NCBI RefSeq assembly: GCF_009865385.1
Contig: NZ_WWJT01000404.1
Span: 1-64,000, forward strand
DNA: 64,000 nt
Source: Streptomyces sp. SID486
GTDB lineage: Bacteria > Actinomycetota > Actinomycetes > Streptomycetales > Streptomycetaceae
Reading direction: 5' to 3'
Part shown: positions 35,317-43,695 of the stretch, piece after piece
Numbering within the stretch: the stretch's first letter is position 1
How the letters are laid out: each line of letters opens with the position of its first letter
The notes under the pieces: model-generated
Told to the model about the DNA's origin: nothing
The model's input: only the letters and a program-made list of their open reading frames with translations
Database searches by the model: none
Position numbers and translations under genes: made by a program

Positions 35317-36305
35317 GCGCCCTCCTTGATCTGCGCTGGGATGGAACCGTGTTCGTGCGCGTCCGCGGGGCCGGCCCCCGTGACGTAGGTCGTGACGAGT
35401 TCCCGGATCCGGCCGGTGACCAGCTCGGGAGCCTCGATCGGGGTCATGTGGCCGATACCGGCCAGCTCGGTCAGGCCGACACAGGCCGGCAGCGCGGCGA
35501 CCAGCGCGCGGGCGTGCACGGGAGGCGTGAGCCGGTCGGAGGCGCCGTGCAGCACCGCGGTGGGCACGTTCAACTCCCGTACGCCGTCGTCCAGGTCGAG
35601 CGCCGCGAGTACGGCCCCCCACGCGTGGCGCACGGCACGGGGACAGGCGTGCACGATCCGCGCGCACGCCTCCACCCGGTGCGCGGCCGAACCGGCGCCC
35701 ATGGTGGCGTACTTGAGGACGCTCTTCGCGACCGGCGTGACCGGCCCGAGGGGGGCGCGCGAGCCGAGCACGCGCGCGGTCAGCCAGGTGCGAACGCGTC
35801 CGGCGCGCAACGGCAGCACGCGCGACTGGGCGATCAGCCGTGAACTGCCGGTGCTGCACAGCAGGACGGCGGCGGCGTGTTCCCGGAAGCGGGGGCGCCC
35901 GGACGCCGCCATGACCGTCATGCCGCCCATGGAGTGGCCGGCGACCAGCGCCTTCTCCCCGGGTGCCAGCGTCTGCGCGAGCACCGCTTCGAGATCGTCC
36001 GCCAGCGCGTCGGTCGTGCACGCGTGGCTCGCGGGGCTGCGTCCGTGGCCCCTCTGATCGTAGGCGATCACCCGGTGGTCCGCCGCCAGGTCACGTATCT
36101 GCGCCGCCCAGAACGCGGTCGAGCAGGTCCAGCCGTGGGAGAGGACGACGGGCGGCGCGTCCGCCCGCCCGTGCACCTCCACGTGCAGCCGGGCGCCGTC
36201 GGCGGAGACGACGGTGAGCGTGCGGGCGGGGACGGGCGGGGCGTACGGGCCGGAGGTGACGGAGGCGGTGCGGGCAGCCGGGACGCCCGGGGCGCGGCGG
36301 CTCAT
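35313..36305 (-). CDS. Alpha/beta hydrolase
   Basis: 330 residues with the oxyanion HG motif (VVLSHGWTCS), the nucleophile elbow GHSMGG near residue 120, an Asp in HGASDRLTPP and the catalytic His in GIGHMTPIE. ATG 36303-36305 overlaps the BVMO stop (ATGA); its own stop overlaps the SDR start. Placed between a BVMO and an SDR, it most likely hydrolyses the ester or lactone made by the BVMO. An Arg/Ala-rich 20-residue N-terminal lead precedes the domain. Confidence 0.9.
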   Translation of the reverse strand: MSRRAPGVPAARTASVTSGPYAPPVPARTLTVVSADGARLHVEVHGRADAPPVVLSHGWTCSTAFWAAQIRDLAADHRVIAYDQRGHGRSPASHACTTDALADDLEAVLAQTLAPGEKALVAGHSMGGMTVMAASGRPRFREHAAAVLLCSTGSSRLIAQSRVLPLRAGRVRTWLTARVLGSRAPLGPVTPVAKSVLKYATMGAGSAAHRVEACARIVHACPRAVRHAWGAVLAALDLDDGVRELNVPTAVLHGASDRLTPPVHARALVAALPACVGLTELAGIGHMTPIEAPELVTGRIRELVTTYVTGAGPADAHEHGSIPAQIKEGA

Positions 36306-37885
36306 GCGGTGGCCTCGCTCCGCCCGCGCGCCCCAGCAGCCTGCGCGTCCTCGGTACCGGGCGCGTCCTCGGCACCCGGCGCGGACTCGGCGTCCTGTCC
36401 CGCCGCCGGCCTGCGGACGACCTCGTACTCCGCGAGGTCCACCCGCCGGGTGGCGGTGCGGAACTCGGTCGTCGTACCGGGCCAGATGGTGGTGTTGCGG
36501 CCGCTCGCGTCCAGGTACCAGCTGGTGCAGCCGCCGGTGTTCCACACGGTCCGCTCCATGCGTTCCTGGACCTTGCGGTTCCAGGACTCGACGGCGGCGG
36601 GCCGGGCGTCGAGGGCGGTACGGCCGCCACGGCCGCCGAGGACGTCCAGCTGGCGCAGGTAGTCGGCCATGTAGTTCAGCTGGGACTCGATCATCAGGAT
36701 CATGGAGGAGTTCCCGAGGCCGGTGTTGGGCCCGATGATGGTCATCCAGTTCGGGAACCCGGCGGCCGCGGCACCGCGCAGCGCCTGCATGCCGTTCTTC
36801 CAGGACTCGGCGAGCGTGACGCCCGCCGCGCCGACCACGCGCTCGGCGATCGGCATGTCGGTGACGTGGAAGCCCGTCCCGAAGACGATCGCGTCGACCT
36901 CGGCCTCGGTGCCGTCGGCGGCGACGGCCGTGGACCCGCGGATCTCGCTGAGCCCGCCGGCGACGACGTCGACGTTCGGCTTGGCCAGCGCCGGATAGTA
37001 CGCGCTGGACAGCAGGATGCGCTTGCAGCCGATGCGGTAGTCGGGGGTGAGCTTGGCGCGCAGGGCGGGGTCCTTCACGGCGCGGGCCATGTTGCGCTTG
37101 GCGAGCTTCTCCACCAGGCCGAGTTCGTCGGGGCGCTTGGTGAACGCCTGCACCTGCAACTCGCGGATGCCCCACAGCAGTCCGCGCCGGGCCTGGGCGG
37201 TGAGGGGCAGCCGCCGGTGCAGCCAGCGCTCGGCGCCGCTGATGGCGCGGTCGACGCGGGGCATCACCCAGGGCGGGGTGCGCTGGAAGAGGGTGAGCCG
37301 GCCGACCTCCGGCTGGATGGCGGGCACGATCTGGATCGCGGAGGCGCCGGTGCCGACCATGGCGACCCGCTTGCCGCGCAGGTCGTAGTCGTGGTCCCAG
37401 CGGGCGGAGTGGAACACCTTGCCCGGGAACGACTCCAGCCCCGGGATGTCGGGGATCTTCGGGTCGGACAGTGGTCCGGTGGCGGAGACGACGACGTCGG
37501 CGCTGAGCGAGCCGCGCGTGGTCTCGATGTTCCACCGCAGCTTGTCGTCGTCCCAGGTCATCAGCTTGACCTCGGAATCGAGGCGGATGTGCGGGCGCAG
37601 TCCGAACAGGTCGGTGACGTGCTCCAGGTAGGCGCGGATGTGCCGCTGCCCGGAGAAGGTGCGCGGCCAGTCCGGGTTGGGCGCGAAGGAGAAGGAGTAG
37701 AGGTGCGAGGGCACGTCACAGGCGCACCCGGGGTAACTGTTGTCCCGCCAGGTGCCCCCGACGCTGTCGGCCCGCTCCAGGACGACGAAGTCGGTGATCC
37801 CCTCGCGGCGCAGCCGCACGGCGGCCCCCAGTCCGCCGAACCCGGACCCGATCACCGCCACCCGTACATGCTCGTGCTCGGCCAT
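36302..37885 (-). CDS. Flavin-containing (Baeyer-Villiger-type) monooxygenase
   Basis: 527 residues with the FAD motif GSGFGGLG (residues 12-19), the Baeyer-Villiger fingerprint FPGKVFHSARWD near residue 155 and the NADPH motif GTGASA. It should insert oxygen next to a ketone to give an ester or lactone. The start is ATG 37883-37885 with GGAGG 7 nt upstream; an in-frame ATG at 37906 is weaker. The C-terminal 30 residues are an Ala/Glu/Gly tail. First gene of the operon; order and families match mymA-lipR-sadH of mycobacteria. Confidence 0.92.
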   Translation of the reverse strand: MAEHEHVRVAVIGSGFGGLGAAVRLRREGITDFVVLERADSVGGTWRDNSYPGCACDVPSHLYSFSFAPNPDWPRTFSGQRHIRAYLEHVTDLFGLRPHIRLDSEVKLMTWDDDKLRWNIETTRGSLSADVVVSATGPLSDPKIPDIPGLESFPGKVFHSARWDHDYDLRGKRVAMVGTGASAIQIVPAIQPEVGRLTLFQRTPPWVMPRVDRAISGAERWLHRRLPLTAQARRGLLWGIRELQVQAFTKRPDELGLVEKLAKRNMARAVKDPALRAKLTPDYRIGCKRILLSSAYYPALAKPNVDVVAGGLSEIRGSTAVAADGTEAEVDAIVFGTGFHVTDMPIAERVVGAAGVTLAESWKNGMQALRGAAAAGFPNWMTIIGPNTGLGNSSMILMIESQLNYMADYLRQLDVLGGRGGRTALDARPAAVESWNRKVQERMERTVWNTGGCTSWYLDASGRNTTIWPGTTTEFRTATRRVDLAEYEVVRRPAAGQDAESAPGAEDAPGTEDAQAAGARGRSEATA

Positions 37886-37917
37886 CCCGAAGCCTCCACG
37901 CATCACCTAGGAACCCT

Positions 37918-37933
37918 GCCAGTGAACACTGGC
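37918..37933. promoter_or_regulatory. Palindrome GCCAGTG-AA-CACTGGC near the BVMO transcription start
   Basis: Perfect 7-bp arms around AA. It lies just downstream of a minus-strand TACAGT box (37942-37947), so at or near +1 of the BVMO operon. A likely operator for the divergent MerR protein or another repressor. Confidence 0.6.
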
Positions 37934-37958
37934 GCAATGGGACTGTAGAGCAGCTCCG

Positions 37959-37970
37959 TACCGATCGGTA
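37959..37970. promoter_or_regulatory. Palindrome TACCGATCGGTA at the BVMO -35 region
   Basis: Perfect 12-bp palindrome 11 nt upstream of TACAGT, overlapping where the -35 should be. With the other palindrome it brackets the BVMO promoter; it also lies in the divergent MerR promoter region. Confidence 0.55.
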
Positions 37971-38018
37971 GGGGGCGCGGGAAAGAAAGTTACCGGCGGT
38001 ACGCCATAGGCTGCGGGC

Positions 38019-38729
38019 GTGGCAGAGGACGCAGAACACCCGGAGAGCCGCCCGGAGCCGGCACCCACCGGCGCCCCGCGCGAGTACCGCATGGAAGAAC
38101 TGGCCCGGCTGGCCGGCATCACCGTGCGCACGCTGCGCTTCTACCGCGAACGCAAACTGCTCCCGCCGCCCCGCCGCGAGGGCCGCATAGCCTGGTACGA
38201 CGACCATCACCTCGCCCGGCTGCGCACCATCGCGGCCCTGCTGGAGCGCGGCCACACCCTGAACGGCATCGCGGAGCTGGCGGAGGCGTTCGACCACGGC
38301 CGGGACGTCGCCGACCTGCTCGGCGTCGGCACCCCCACCGAGGAGGAGCCGGTCCGCCTCACCCCCGAGGAGCTCGCCGCCCGCTTCGAGGGCGAGGTCA
38401 CGCCCGAGAACCTCGCCGCCGCCATGGAACTGGGCTACATCGGCACCGACGGCGACGAGATCGTCCACATCAGCCGGAGCCTGCTGGACGTCTCCTCGGC
38501 ACTGGTCCGCGAGGGCATCCCGCTCGCCGAGGTGCTGACGGCCGCCACCCGCGTCCGCGAGCACGCCGAAGCCCTGGCCGCGCTCTTCTCCGACGTGATC
38601 CTGCGCCACGCGCCCGAGGACGACCTCCACCGCCTGCGGCCGCTGGCCCGGAGCGTGGTGGAGGCGGAGCTGTCCCTGGCCCTGGACCGCAGGCTGCAGA
38701 AGGGCGGCCGGCGGGGCGAGCGCGACTAG
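38019..38729 (+). CDS. MerR family transcriptional regulator
   Basis: 236 residues. After a 25-residue acidic lead, an N-terminal MerR helix-turn-helix (YRMEELARLAGITVRTLRFY) with the wing RIAWYDDHHLARLRTI, then a coiled coil and a C-terminal helical domain without metal-binding cysteines, so probably an organic-ligand sensor. GTG 38019 follows a TAGGCT box by 6 nt and may be leaderless. It is divergent from the BVMO operon and is its most likely regulator. Its TAG stop shares CTAG with the stop of the next, convergent gene. Confidence 0.88.
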   Translation: MAEDAEHPESRPEPAPTGAPREYRMEELARLAGITVRTLRFYRERKLLPPPRREGRIAWYDDHHLARLRTIAALLERGHTLNGIAELAEAFDHGRDVADLLGVGTPTEEEPVRLTPEELAARFEGEVTPENLAAAMELGYIGTDGDEIVHISRSLLDVSSALVREGIPLAEVLTAATRVREHAEALAALFSDVILRHAPEDDLHRLRPLARSVVEAELSLALDRRLQKGGRRGERD

Positions 38730-40402
38730 CGGGCCCGCTTCAGCGTGATCTTCCCGGCCTTCTTGGTGATCAGCGCGCCGCCGACGCTCATGGAGACGAG
38801 CAGGTTGTACTTTCCGGCCGGAAGGTCCGAGACGTCGATTCCACCGGCCGGCGAGGCGAAGTACCCGAAGTCGTAGTTCCCGAGGTCCGCCTGCTGCTTG
38901 TGCGGCCGGACCGCCTCGGGATTCTTCCGGGCGCCGAGAGCGAAGGAGTACGTCTCGGACTTCCCCTCCAGGACGAGGTAGTAGAAAGCGTGCGTGTCCC
39001 GGTCCGCGTTCCGGCCGGGCAGGAAGAGAACGCCCTCCGCGTGAATCCTCCGTCCGTTCTCCTCGGCCTTCACGACGGAGAAGCACACGCCCGGGGAATC
39101 CACCCCGACAATGCTCCTCTTGACCAGCTTCAGTCCGCCCTTTCCGCCCCGGAACAGCAGTTCCGCATCACCGCAGACCTGCCTGCGGTCCACCGCGGCC
39201 TGCGAGACCAGCCGGGTCCGCCGCTCGATCCCCTCGGCCTCCGCGGCGACGGCGACCGACACGTCGTACGTCCCCTGCGGGAGTTCGGCGAACGTCAGCC
39301 CGCCCCGTGAGGCGAAACCGCCCCTGGCGTACTCGCAGAAGTACTCGTCGAAATAGTCCCGGTAGAGCCTGATCTCACCGGTCGTCTCCAGCGGGTACGT
39401 CCAGTGCCGGCCGTCCTTCTCCACGACCAGCCGCTTGGTCTCCTCGCTCGGCCCCCCGGGCGCCTGGCCCGGCAGGAAGGCGCGCCCCTTGAGCTCCAGC
39501 GCGCCGTCCGTGAACACGGCACGGGTCAGCACGGCCAGGGCCGTGTCCTGGCGGCGCAGCTCGGCGAGGTACTCGGCGGCGGCCTGCGGGTCCTCGGGCT
39601 CGGAGCCGACCCTGACGTCCCCCCAGCGGGGCGCGACGCCCTCCGTCACGGCGTACACGATGCTCAGGATCGACGGCAGCGCCTGGCGCACCACTTCGTC
39701 GTGCCGCCGTACCGTCGGCGATTCCACGAACAGGAAGTTGAAGTTGTCGTACGCCCGCAGCGCGGGGAGGCAGTGCACGACCTCCTGCTCGTACTGGTAG
39801 TCGCCCGGCGAGGAGACCAGGTATATGTTCCGCTTCAGGTCCGTGTCCCCGGCGATGACGTCCTTCAGCACGGCGTCCATGACGGCCACGTTCTCGTCGG
39901 ACTGGCCCTCGCCGAGCACCGCGTCCCCGAGCTGGGCGTGCCCCTTGGAATAACTCCCCATGAAGTACTGGGGCGTCGAGGCCACGATGTTCTTGTAGTC
40001 GTACTTCAGGCCGTAGTAGAGCGCCGCGCTGCCGCCCTTCGAGGCGCCCAGCAGGGTCACCTCGTCACGGGTCACCCGCAGGCGGCGCATGAAGTCCTGT
40101 ATCAGGGCCTGAATGGAGTCCGAGACACTGAAGTCCATATCGCGCGCCACGTAGTAGGAGGCGGCGCCGTCGAAGTGGTCACGTATCCTGAGGACGTTGC
40201 ACTTCACGCTGTCCAGCGCGTTGCCGAATCCGTACTTGCTGCCCACGGACGAAAAGACCACCAGCAGATGCCGGTGGTCGCCCTGGGCCGGACGGAACTG
40301 GAATTCCACCGGCCATTTCCCGTGCACCTCCACGCTTTCCTTGTAGGCGCGGGCCATCCGCGCCGTGTAGTTGGGGGACAGCGCAGGCACGGGATTGTTC
40401 AT
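38726..40402 (-). CDS. XcbB/CpsF-like protein with alpha/beta-hydrolase fold
   Basis: 558 residues. The N-terminal half (about 40-240) has a hydrolase fold: HLLVVFSSVGSKYGFGN, ARDMDF, the nucleophile elbow LLGASKGGSAALYYGLKYD and STPQYFMGS. This pattern is what I associate with XcbB/CpsF capsule proteins and with Asp2 of accessory Sec systems. The C-terminal half holds two to three beta-sandwich-like repeats (GLTFAELPQGTYDVSVAV, GIDVSDLPAGKYNLLVSM). No signal peptide. It may modify or polymerise a surface glycan; neighbours give no further clue. Family assignment is from motif memory. Confidence 0.65.
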   Translation of the reverse strand: MNNPVPALSPNYTARMARAYKESVEVHGKWPVEFQFRPAQGDHRHLLVVFSSVGSKYGFGNALDSVKCNVLRIRDHFDGAASYYVARDMDFSVSDSIQALIQDFMRRLRVTRDEVTLLGASKGGSAALYYGLKYDYKNIVASTPQYFMGSYSKGHAQLGDAVLGEGQSDENVAVMDAVLKDVIAGDTDLKRNIYLVSSPGDYQYEQEVVHCLPALRAYDNFNFLFVESPTVRRHDEVVRQALPSILSIVYAVTEGVAPRWGDVRVGSEPEDPQAAAEYLAELRRQDTALAVLTRAVFTDGALELKGRAFLPGQAPGGPSEETKRLVVEKDGRHWTYPLETTGEIRLYRDYFDEYFCEYARGGFASRGGLTFAELPQGTYDVSVAVAAEAEGIERRTRLVSQAAVDRRQVCGDAELLFRGGKGGLKLVKRSIVGVDSPGVCFSVVKAEENGRRIHAEGVLFLPGRNADRDTHAFYYLVLEGKSETYSFALGARKNPEAVRPHKQQADLGNYDFGYFASPAGGIDVSDLPAGKYNLLVSMSVGGALITKKAGKITLKRAR

Positions 40403-40581
40403 GATCGCGTGAGGACTCTCTGACCGGGGGCGTACACGGGGGGCGTGCTACGGCGGAGTATACGGAGTGGCCATCACCGGTTAATTGCCCGTTCGCACAG
40501 GCTCCGGCAGGGCCGCCACCGCGCTCCACGCGGCGCCCGCCGGGCTCCGGCCCGCCCCCGGCACGCCGTCCGTTCCGGCCG

Positions 40582-41385
40582 TCAGCGGTCGTACACGGCC
40601 GTCACCGGCGCATGGTCGCTCCACCGCTCGGCATGACTCGCGGCCCGCTCCACGTACGCCTTCACGCAGCGCTCCGCCAGCCCCGGCGTGGCCACGTGCA
40701 GGTCGATGCGCCAGCCGCTGTCGTTGTCGAAGGCCCGGCCGCGGTAGGACCACCACGTGTACGGCCCCTCCACCTCGGGATGGCGCGCCCGCACGACGTC
40801 GACGTAACCCCCGTCCTGGGCGTCCAACACCTGGCCGAGCCAGGCGCGCTCCTCCGGCAGGAAGCCGGAGTTCCTGGTGTTGCCGCGCCAGTTCTTCAGG
40901 TCGGCGGGCTGGTGGGCGATGTTCCAGTCGCCGCAGACCAGCACCTGCCGGCCCGCGGCGGCCGCCCGCTCGCGAAGCTCCTTCAGGTGGGCGAGGAACT
41001 CGCCCATGAAGCGGACCTTCTCGTCCTGGCGCTCGGTTCCGACCTCGCCGGAGGGCAGGTAGAGGGAGGCGACCGTCACACCCGGCAGGTCGGCCTCGAC
41101 GTACCGGCCGCTGCCGTCGAACTCGGCCGACCCGAAGCCGACGCGCACCGCGTCGGGCTCCCGGCGCGTGTACAGGGAGACGCCCGCGCGGCCCTTGGCC
41201 GCGGCGGGCGCGTGCACGACGTGCCAGCCCTCGGGGCCGCGGACGTGCTCGGGCAGCTGCTGCGGCTCCGCCCGCACCTCCTGCAGGCACACCACGTCGG
41301 CGGAGGTGGCGGCGAGCCACTCGACGAAGCCCTTCTTCGCGGCGGCGCGCAGCCCGTTCACATTCACAGAGGTCACAGTGAGCAC
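40582..41385 (-). CDS. xthA: Exodeoxyribonuclease III
   Basis: 267 residues of the AP-endonuclease family acting in base-excision repair (AP endonuclease, 3'-5' exonuclease, 3'-phosphatase). Motifs: TSVNVNGLRAA, VVCLQEVRA (metal Glu), SLYLPSG, VCGDWNIAH (catalytic Asp/Asn), WWSYRG, DNDSGWRIDLH and the final SDHAPV with catalytic His. GTG 41383-41385 (VLTVTSVNVNG) is chosen over an upstream ATG at 41442. A TATCGT box lies 6 nt upstream, suggesting a leaderless message. Confidence 0.93.
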   Translation of the reverse strand: MLTVTSVNVNGLRAAAKKGFVEWLAATSADVVCLQEVRAEPQQLPEHVRGPEGWHVVHAPAAAKGRAGVSLYTRREPDAVRVGFGSAEFDGSGRYVEADLPGVTVASLYLPSGEVGTERQDEKVRFMGEFLAHLKELRERAAAAGRQVLVCGDWNIAHQPADLKNWRGNTRNSGFLPEERAWLGQVLDAQDGGYVDVVRARHPEVEGPYTWWSYRGRAFDNDSGWRIDLHVATPGLAERCVKAYVERAASHAERWSDHAPVTAVYDR

Positions 41386-41391
41386 GCGGGC

Positions 41392-41420
41392 ACGATACCG
41401 GCACACTGGACCTGGTCCAG
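41392..41420. promoter_or_regulatory. xthA leaderless -10 and upstream palindrome
   Basis: TATCGT on minus (41392-41397), 6 nt before the xthA GTG. The palindrome CTGGACCTGGTCCAG (41406-41420, 7-bp arms) lies just upstream, between the divergent xthA and GNAT genes. Confidence 0.45.
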
Positions 41421-41471
41421 AATTCGATCGATGAGAACGCACGAGAACGACGAGGAACCCGCGTACCTACG

Positions 41472-41957
41472 ATGACCGCCATGAACTTCCGCCCCGTCCC
41501 CTTCGACCACCCGGACGCCGTCAAGCTCAACGACGAGGTCCAGGCCGAGTACCACCTGCGCTACGGCGACGGGGGTGACGCCACGGCCCTGGCCGCCGCC
41601 GACTTCGCCCCGCCCCGCGGCGTGTACCTGATCGCGTACGACGAGCAGGACCGCCCGGTGGCCACCGGCGGCTGGCGCAGCCAGGACGACAACGGCGAGG
41701 GCAACGAGGACGGCGACGCCGAGCTGAAGCGCATGTACGTCGTCGAGGGGATGCGCGGCCGGGGTCTGGCGCGCCGCATGCTCGCCGCCCTGGAGGAGGA
41801 CGCCCGCCGGGCCGGCCGGGTCCGCATGGTCCTGGAGACGGGCACCAGGCAGCCGGAGGCCATCGCCCTGTACGTCTCCAGCGGCTACGTGCCCTGCGGG
41901 AAGTTCGGTTACTACCGCGAGTACGAGGAGAGCCGCTGCTTCGCCAAGCGGCTCTGA
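41472..41957 (+). CDS. GNAT family N-acetyltransferase
   Basis: 161 residues. The acetyl-CoA loop is in MRGRGLARRMLAALEEDA after the core strand AELKRMYVVEG, and the C-terminal YVSSGYVPCGKFGYY is typical. The substrate is unknown. ATG 41472 or 41481 may start it: TACGAT at 41468-41473 lies 7 nt before the second ATG, which would make a leaderless message of 158 residues. It is followed by a strong terminator shared with the convergent tRNA gene. Confidence 0.85.
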   Translation: MTAMNFRPVPFDHPDAVKLNDEVQAEYHLRYGDGGDATALAAADFAPPRGVYLIAYDEQDRPVATGGWRSQDDNGEGNEDGDAELKRMYVVEGMRGRGLARRMLAALEEDARRAGRVRMVLETGTRQPEAIALYVSSGYVPCGKFGYYREYEESRCFAKRL

Positions 41958-42081
41958 GGCCGGCACCGGCCTGCGCTCCGGCGCGCCCCTGTCGTCGGCT
42001 TCGGCGGGGGCGTGCCCGCGCCCGCGGATCACGCTGCGCAAGCGCGGAAGCGGTTGCGGTACTTCCCTGCCGTACAACGTG

Positions 42082-42119
42082 TCAGAGCCCCGGTCGGTAA
42101 TCACCGACCGGGGCTCTGA
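42082..42119. terminator. Strong hairpin between GNAT gene and tRNA-Ala
   Basis: 17-bp perfect stem (TCAGAGCCCCGGTCGGT pairing with its complement at 42103-42119) and AATC loop. It lies 7 nt past the 3' end of the tRNA on minus and 125 nt past the GNAT stop on plus. Confidence 0.88.
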
Positions 42120-42125
42120 GCTGCG

Positions 42126-42199
42126 TGGACCTGAGGGGATTTGAACCCCTGGCCCCCTCGATGCGAACGAGGTGCGCTACCGGACTGCGCCACAGGCCC
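42126..42199 (-). tRNA. tRNA-Ala (anticodon CGC)
   Basis: The reverse strand folds as a 74-nt cloverleaf. The acceptor stem GGGCCTG/CAGGTCC contains the G3:U70 alanine identity pair, the anticodon stem is CCTCG/CGAGG with loop TTCGCAT, the T-loop is GGTTCAAATCC and the discriminator is A. No CCA is encoded. It reads GCG, a very frequent codon at this GC content. It lies between glpR (upstream) and the hairpin. Confidence 0.97.
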
Positions 42200-42285
42200 T
42201 TGCAACGAGTGAAACTCTAGCATCCCGATCGGGGTGCCTGGAAATCCGTTCCCCGACTGGTCAGGGAGGCGCCGCGAAGGCGGTG

Positions 42286-43518
42286 CTACTCGTTGGCCGC
42301 GCGCGGGCGGTCGCCGTCCTCGTACTGGTCGAAGAGGGGCGTGCGGCCGCGGTCACGGACCGCACGGCGGGCCGAGGCCGCGCCGGGCGTCCCCCCGCGC
42401 GAGCGCCTCCGGGCGTGCGGCAGCGCGTCGCGGCCGGCCGCCGGCCTGTCCCCTGACGCCTGCTCCGGGTCGCCCGCCTCGCCCTGCGGCGCGCGGCCCG
42501 CCTCGTGCTCCGGCACGACCGTGCTGGAGCGGGCCGAGCTCCATGTGTCGGGTGCCCCCAGATCCACGTCGGAGGTGGCGCGCGGCGCGACGGGCGCGGT
42601 GACGTACGTCGGCAGCGGCACCGGCACCGGGTCCCAGCTGTCCCCGCGACCGGGCCGCCGCTGCCGCTCGCGCTGCTGGTCGACCCACTCGGCGTGGTCG
42701 GTCTGCTCGACGAGCGCCCGCCGGTCCGCGGCGAGCGCGGACAGCCCGGTGCCGGTGTCGGCGCCCAGGCCCTCGGACGCCTCGTCCCCGCCGGCGCCCT
42801 CGTCGGCGGAGACCCGCCGGCGCGGCTGGCGCTCACGCAGCCGCTGGGCGGCGGCCTCGGCGCGCTGCCGGTCCATCTGGTAGGCGAAGCGGCGGCGCTC
42901 CTGCGTGCGCAGGTAGGCGATGTAGGCGCTGAGCGTGACGGCCGGCACGCCGGGCACCCACAGGAACGCCAGTCCGCCGACGGCGGCGGCGATCGCGCCG
43001 AGCGTGAAGGCGAAGAAGAGCATCACCGTGGTGCGCCGGCGGCGCGCCAGTACCTTCGAACGCCGGGCGCGCGCCGCGGCCGTCTGTGCCGAGGAGGCAC
43101 GCCGCGCCGCCGTCTCGCGCTGCGGGACGGGTGCGGGTGCGGGAACGGTAGGGGGCTTGGGTGCCGGCGCGGTGCTCTGGTCACGCGCTGGTTCCACCTT
43201 GCTGGGCGCCTCGGGCTCGGCTTCCGTGGTGACCTGACGGCGGGTCGGAGGCACGGCGAAGGCCCGGACGTCCACCGAGTCGGTGACCACGTCCGGAACA
43301 TCGGCGTCCGGCTCCCCCTCCTGGGCGGAGCGCGCCCGCAGGTCCCTGGCGTACCGACGCTCCATGCCCGCCCGTCCGGAAAGCAGCCGGATGGCGGTGC
43401 TGAAGCGTTCCGTCGGACGGGCCTCGTTCAGCTCGTCCTGCCTACGGAGCCACATCGGCACCAAGTAGGCGGCCCAGGCCCCGACAATGACTGCGTAGAT
43501 GAGGCCGCTGCTGCTCAC
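42286..43518 (-). CDS. glpR: Membrane protein, Glp receptor GlpR-like
   Basis: 410 residues. An N-terminal membrane segment (GLIYAVIVGAWAAYLVPMWLRR), a long disordered Pro/Ala/Arg stretch (about 60-165), two central membrane segments (FFAFTLGAIAAAVGGLAFL, ALSAYIAYL region) and an Arg/Glu-rich disordered cytoplasmic tail. Position downstream of galU-glp-rimJ matches the gene reported as the membrane receptor of the gephyrin-like protein Glp in corynebacteria, where it links division to polar growth. The GTG start lies 7 nt after TACCGT (43526-43531), probably leaderless. Confidence 0.72.
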   Translation of the reverse strand: MSSSGLIYAVIVGAWAAYLVPMWLRRQDELNEARPTERFSTAIRLLSGRAGMERRYARDLRARSAQEGEPDADVPDVVTDSVDVRAFAVPPTRRQVTTEAEPEAPSKVEPARDQSTAPAPKPPTVPAPAPVPQRETAARRASSAQTAAARARRSKVLARRRRTTVMLFFAFTLGAIAAAVGGLAFLWVPGVPAVTLSAYIAYLRTQERRRFAYQMDRQRAEAAAQRLRERQPRRRVSADEGAGGDEASEGLGADTGTGLSALAADRRALVEQTDHAEWVDQQRERQRRPGRGDSWDPVPVPLPTYVTAPVAPRATSDVDLGAPDTWSSARSSTVVPEHEAGRAPQGEAGDPEQASGDRPAAGRDALPHARRRSRGGTPGAASARRAVRDRGRTPLFDQYEDGDRPRAANE

Positions 43519-43525
43519 GCCTCAC

Positions 43526-43531
43526 ACGGTA
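43526..43531 (-). promoter_or_regulatory. Candidate -10 for leaderless glpR
   Basis: TACCGT on minus, 7 nt before the GTG. The upstream 43560-43700 stretch is unusually AT-rich for this window. Confidence 0.4.
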
Positions 43532-43622
43532 GAGGGGTTTGTGGGAGGCCATCCGCCAATTGGGCCGGTGTGTCGCACGATCTGGCTGATATTTCCAGCT
43601 TTTTTTGCGACCGATGCGATCA

Positions 43623-43640
43623 GCGGACCACCACGTCCGC
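43623..43640 (-). terminator. Hairpin after the rimJ-like gene
   Basis: 6-bp stem GCGGAC/GTCCGC with a 6-nt loop in the 177-bp rimJ-glpR gap, 55 nt past the rimJ stop. It is modest and may separate glpR from the upstream operon. Confidence 0.4.
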
Positions 43641-43695
43641 GAATTCAAGCGGCCCGTGGCGGTCGACCACGATCAATTTCGAACAAATATTCAAT

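Noticed and set aside
43603..43609. T-tract as a rightward terminator
   Set aside because: No plus-strand gene precedes it and the adjacent stem is only CTGG/CCAG. It is more likely part of the AT-rich region upstream of glpR.
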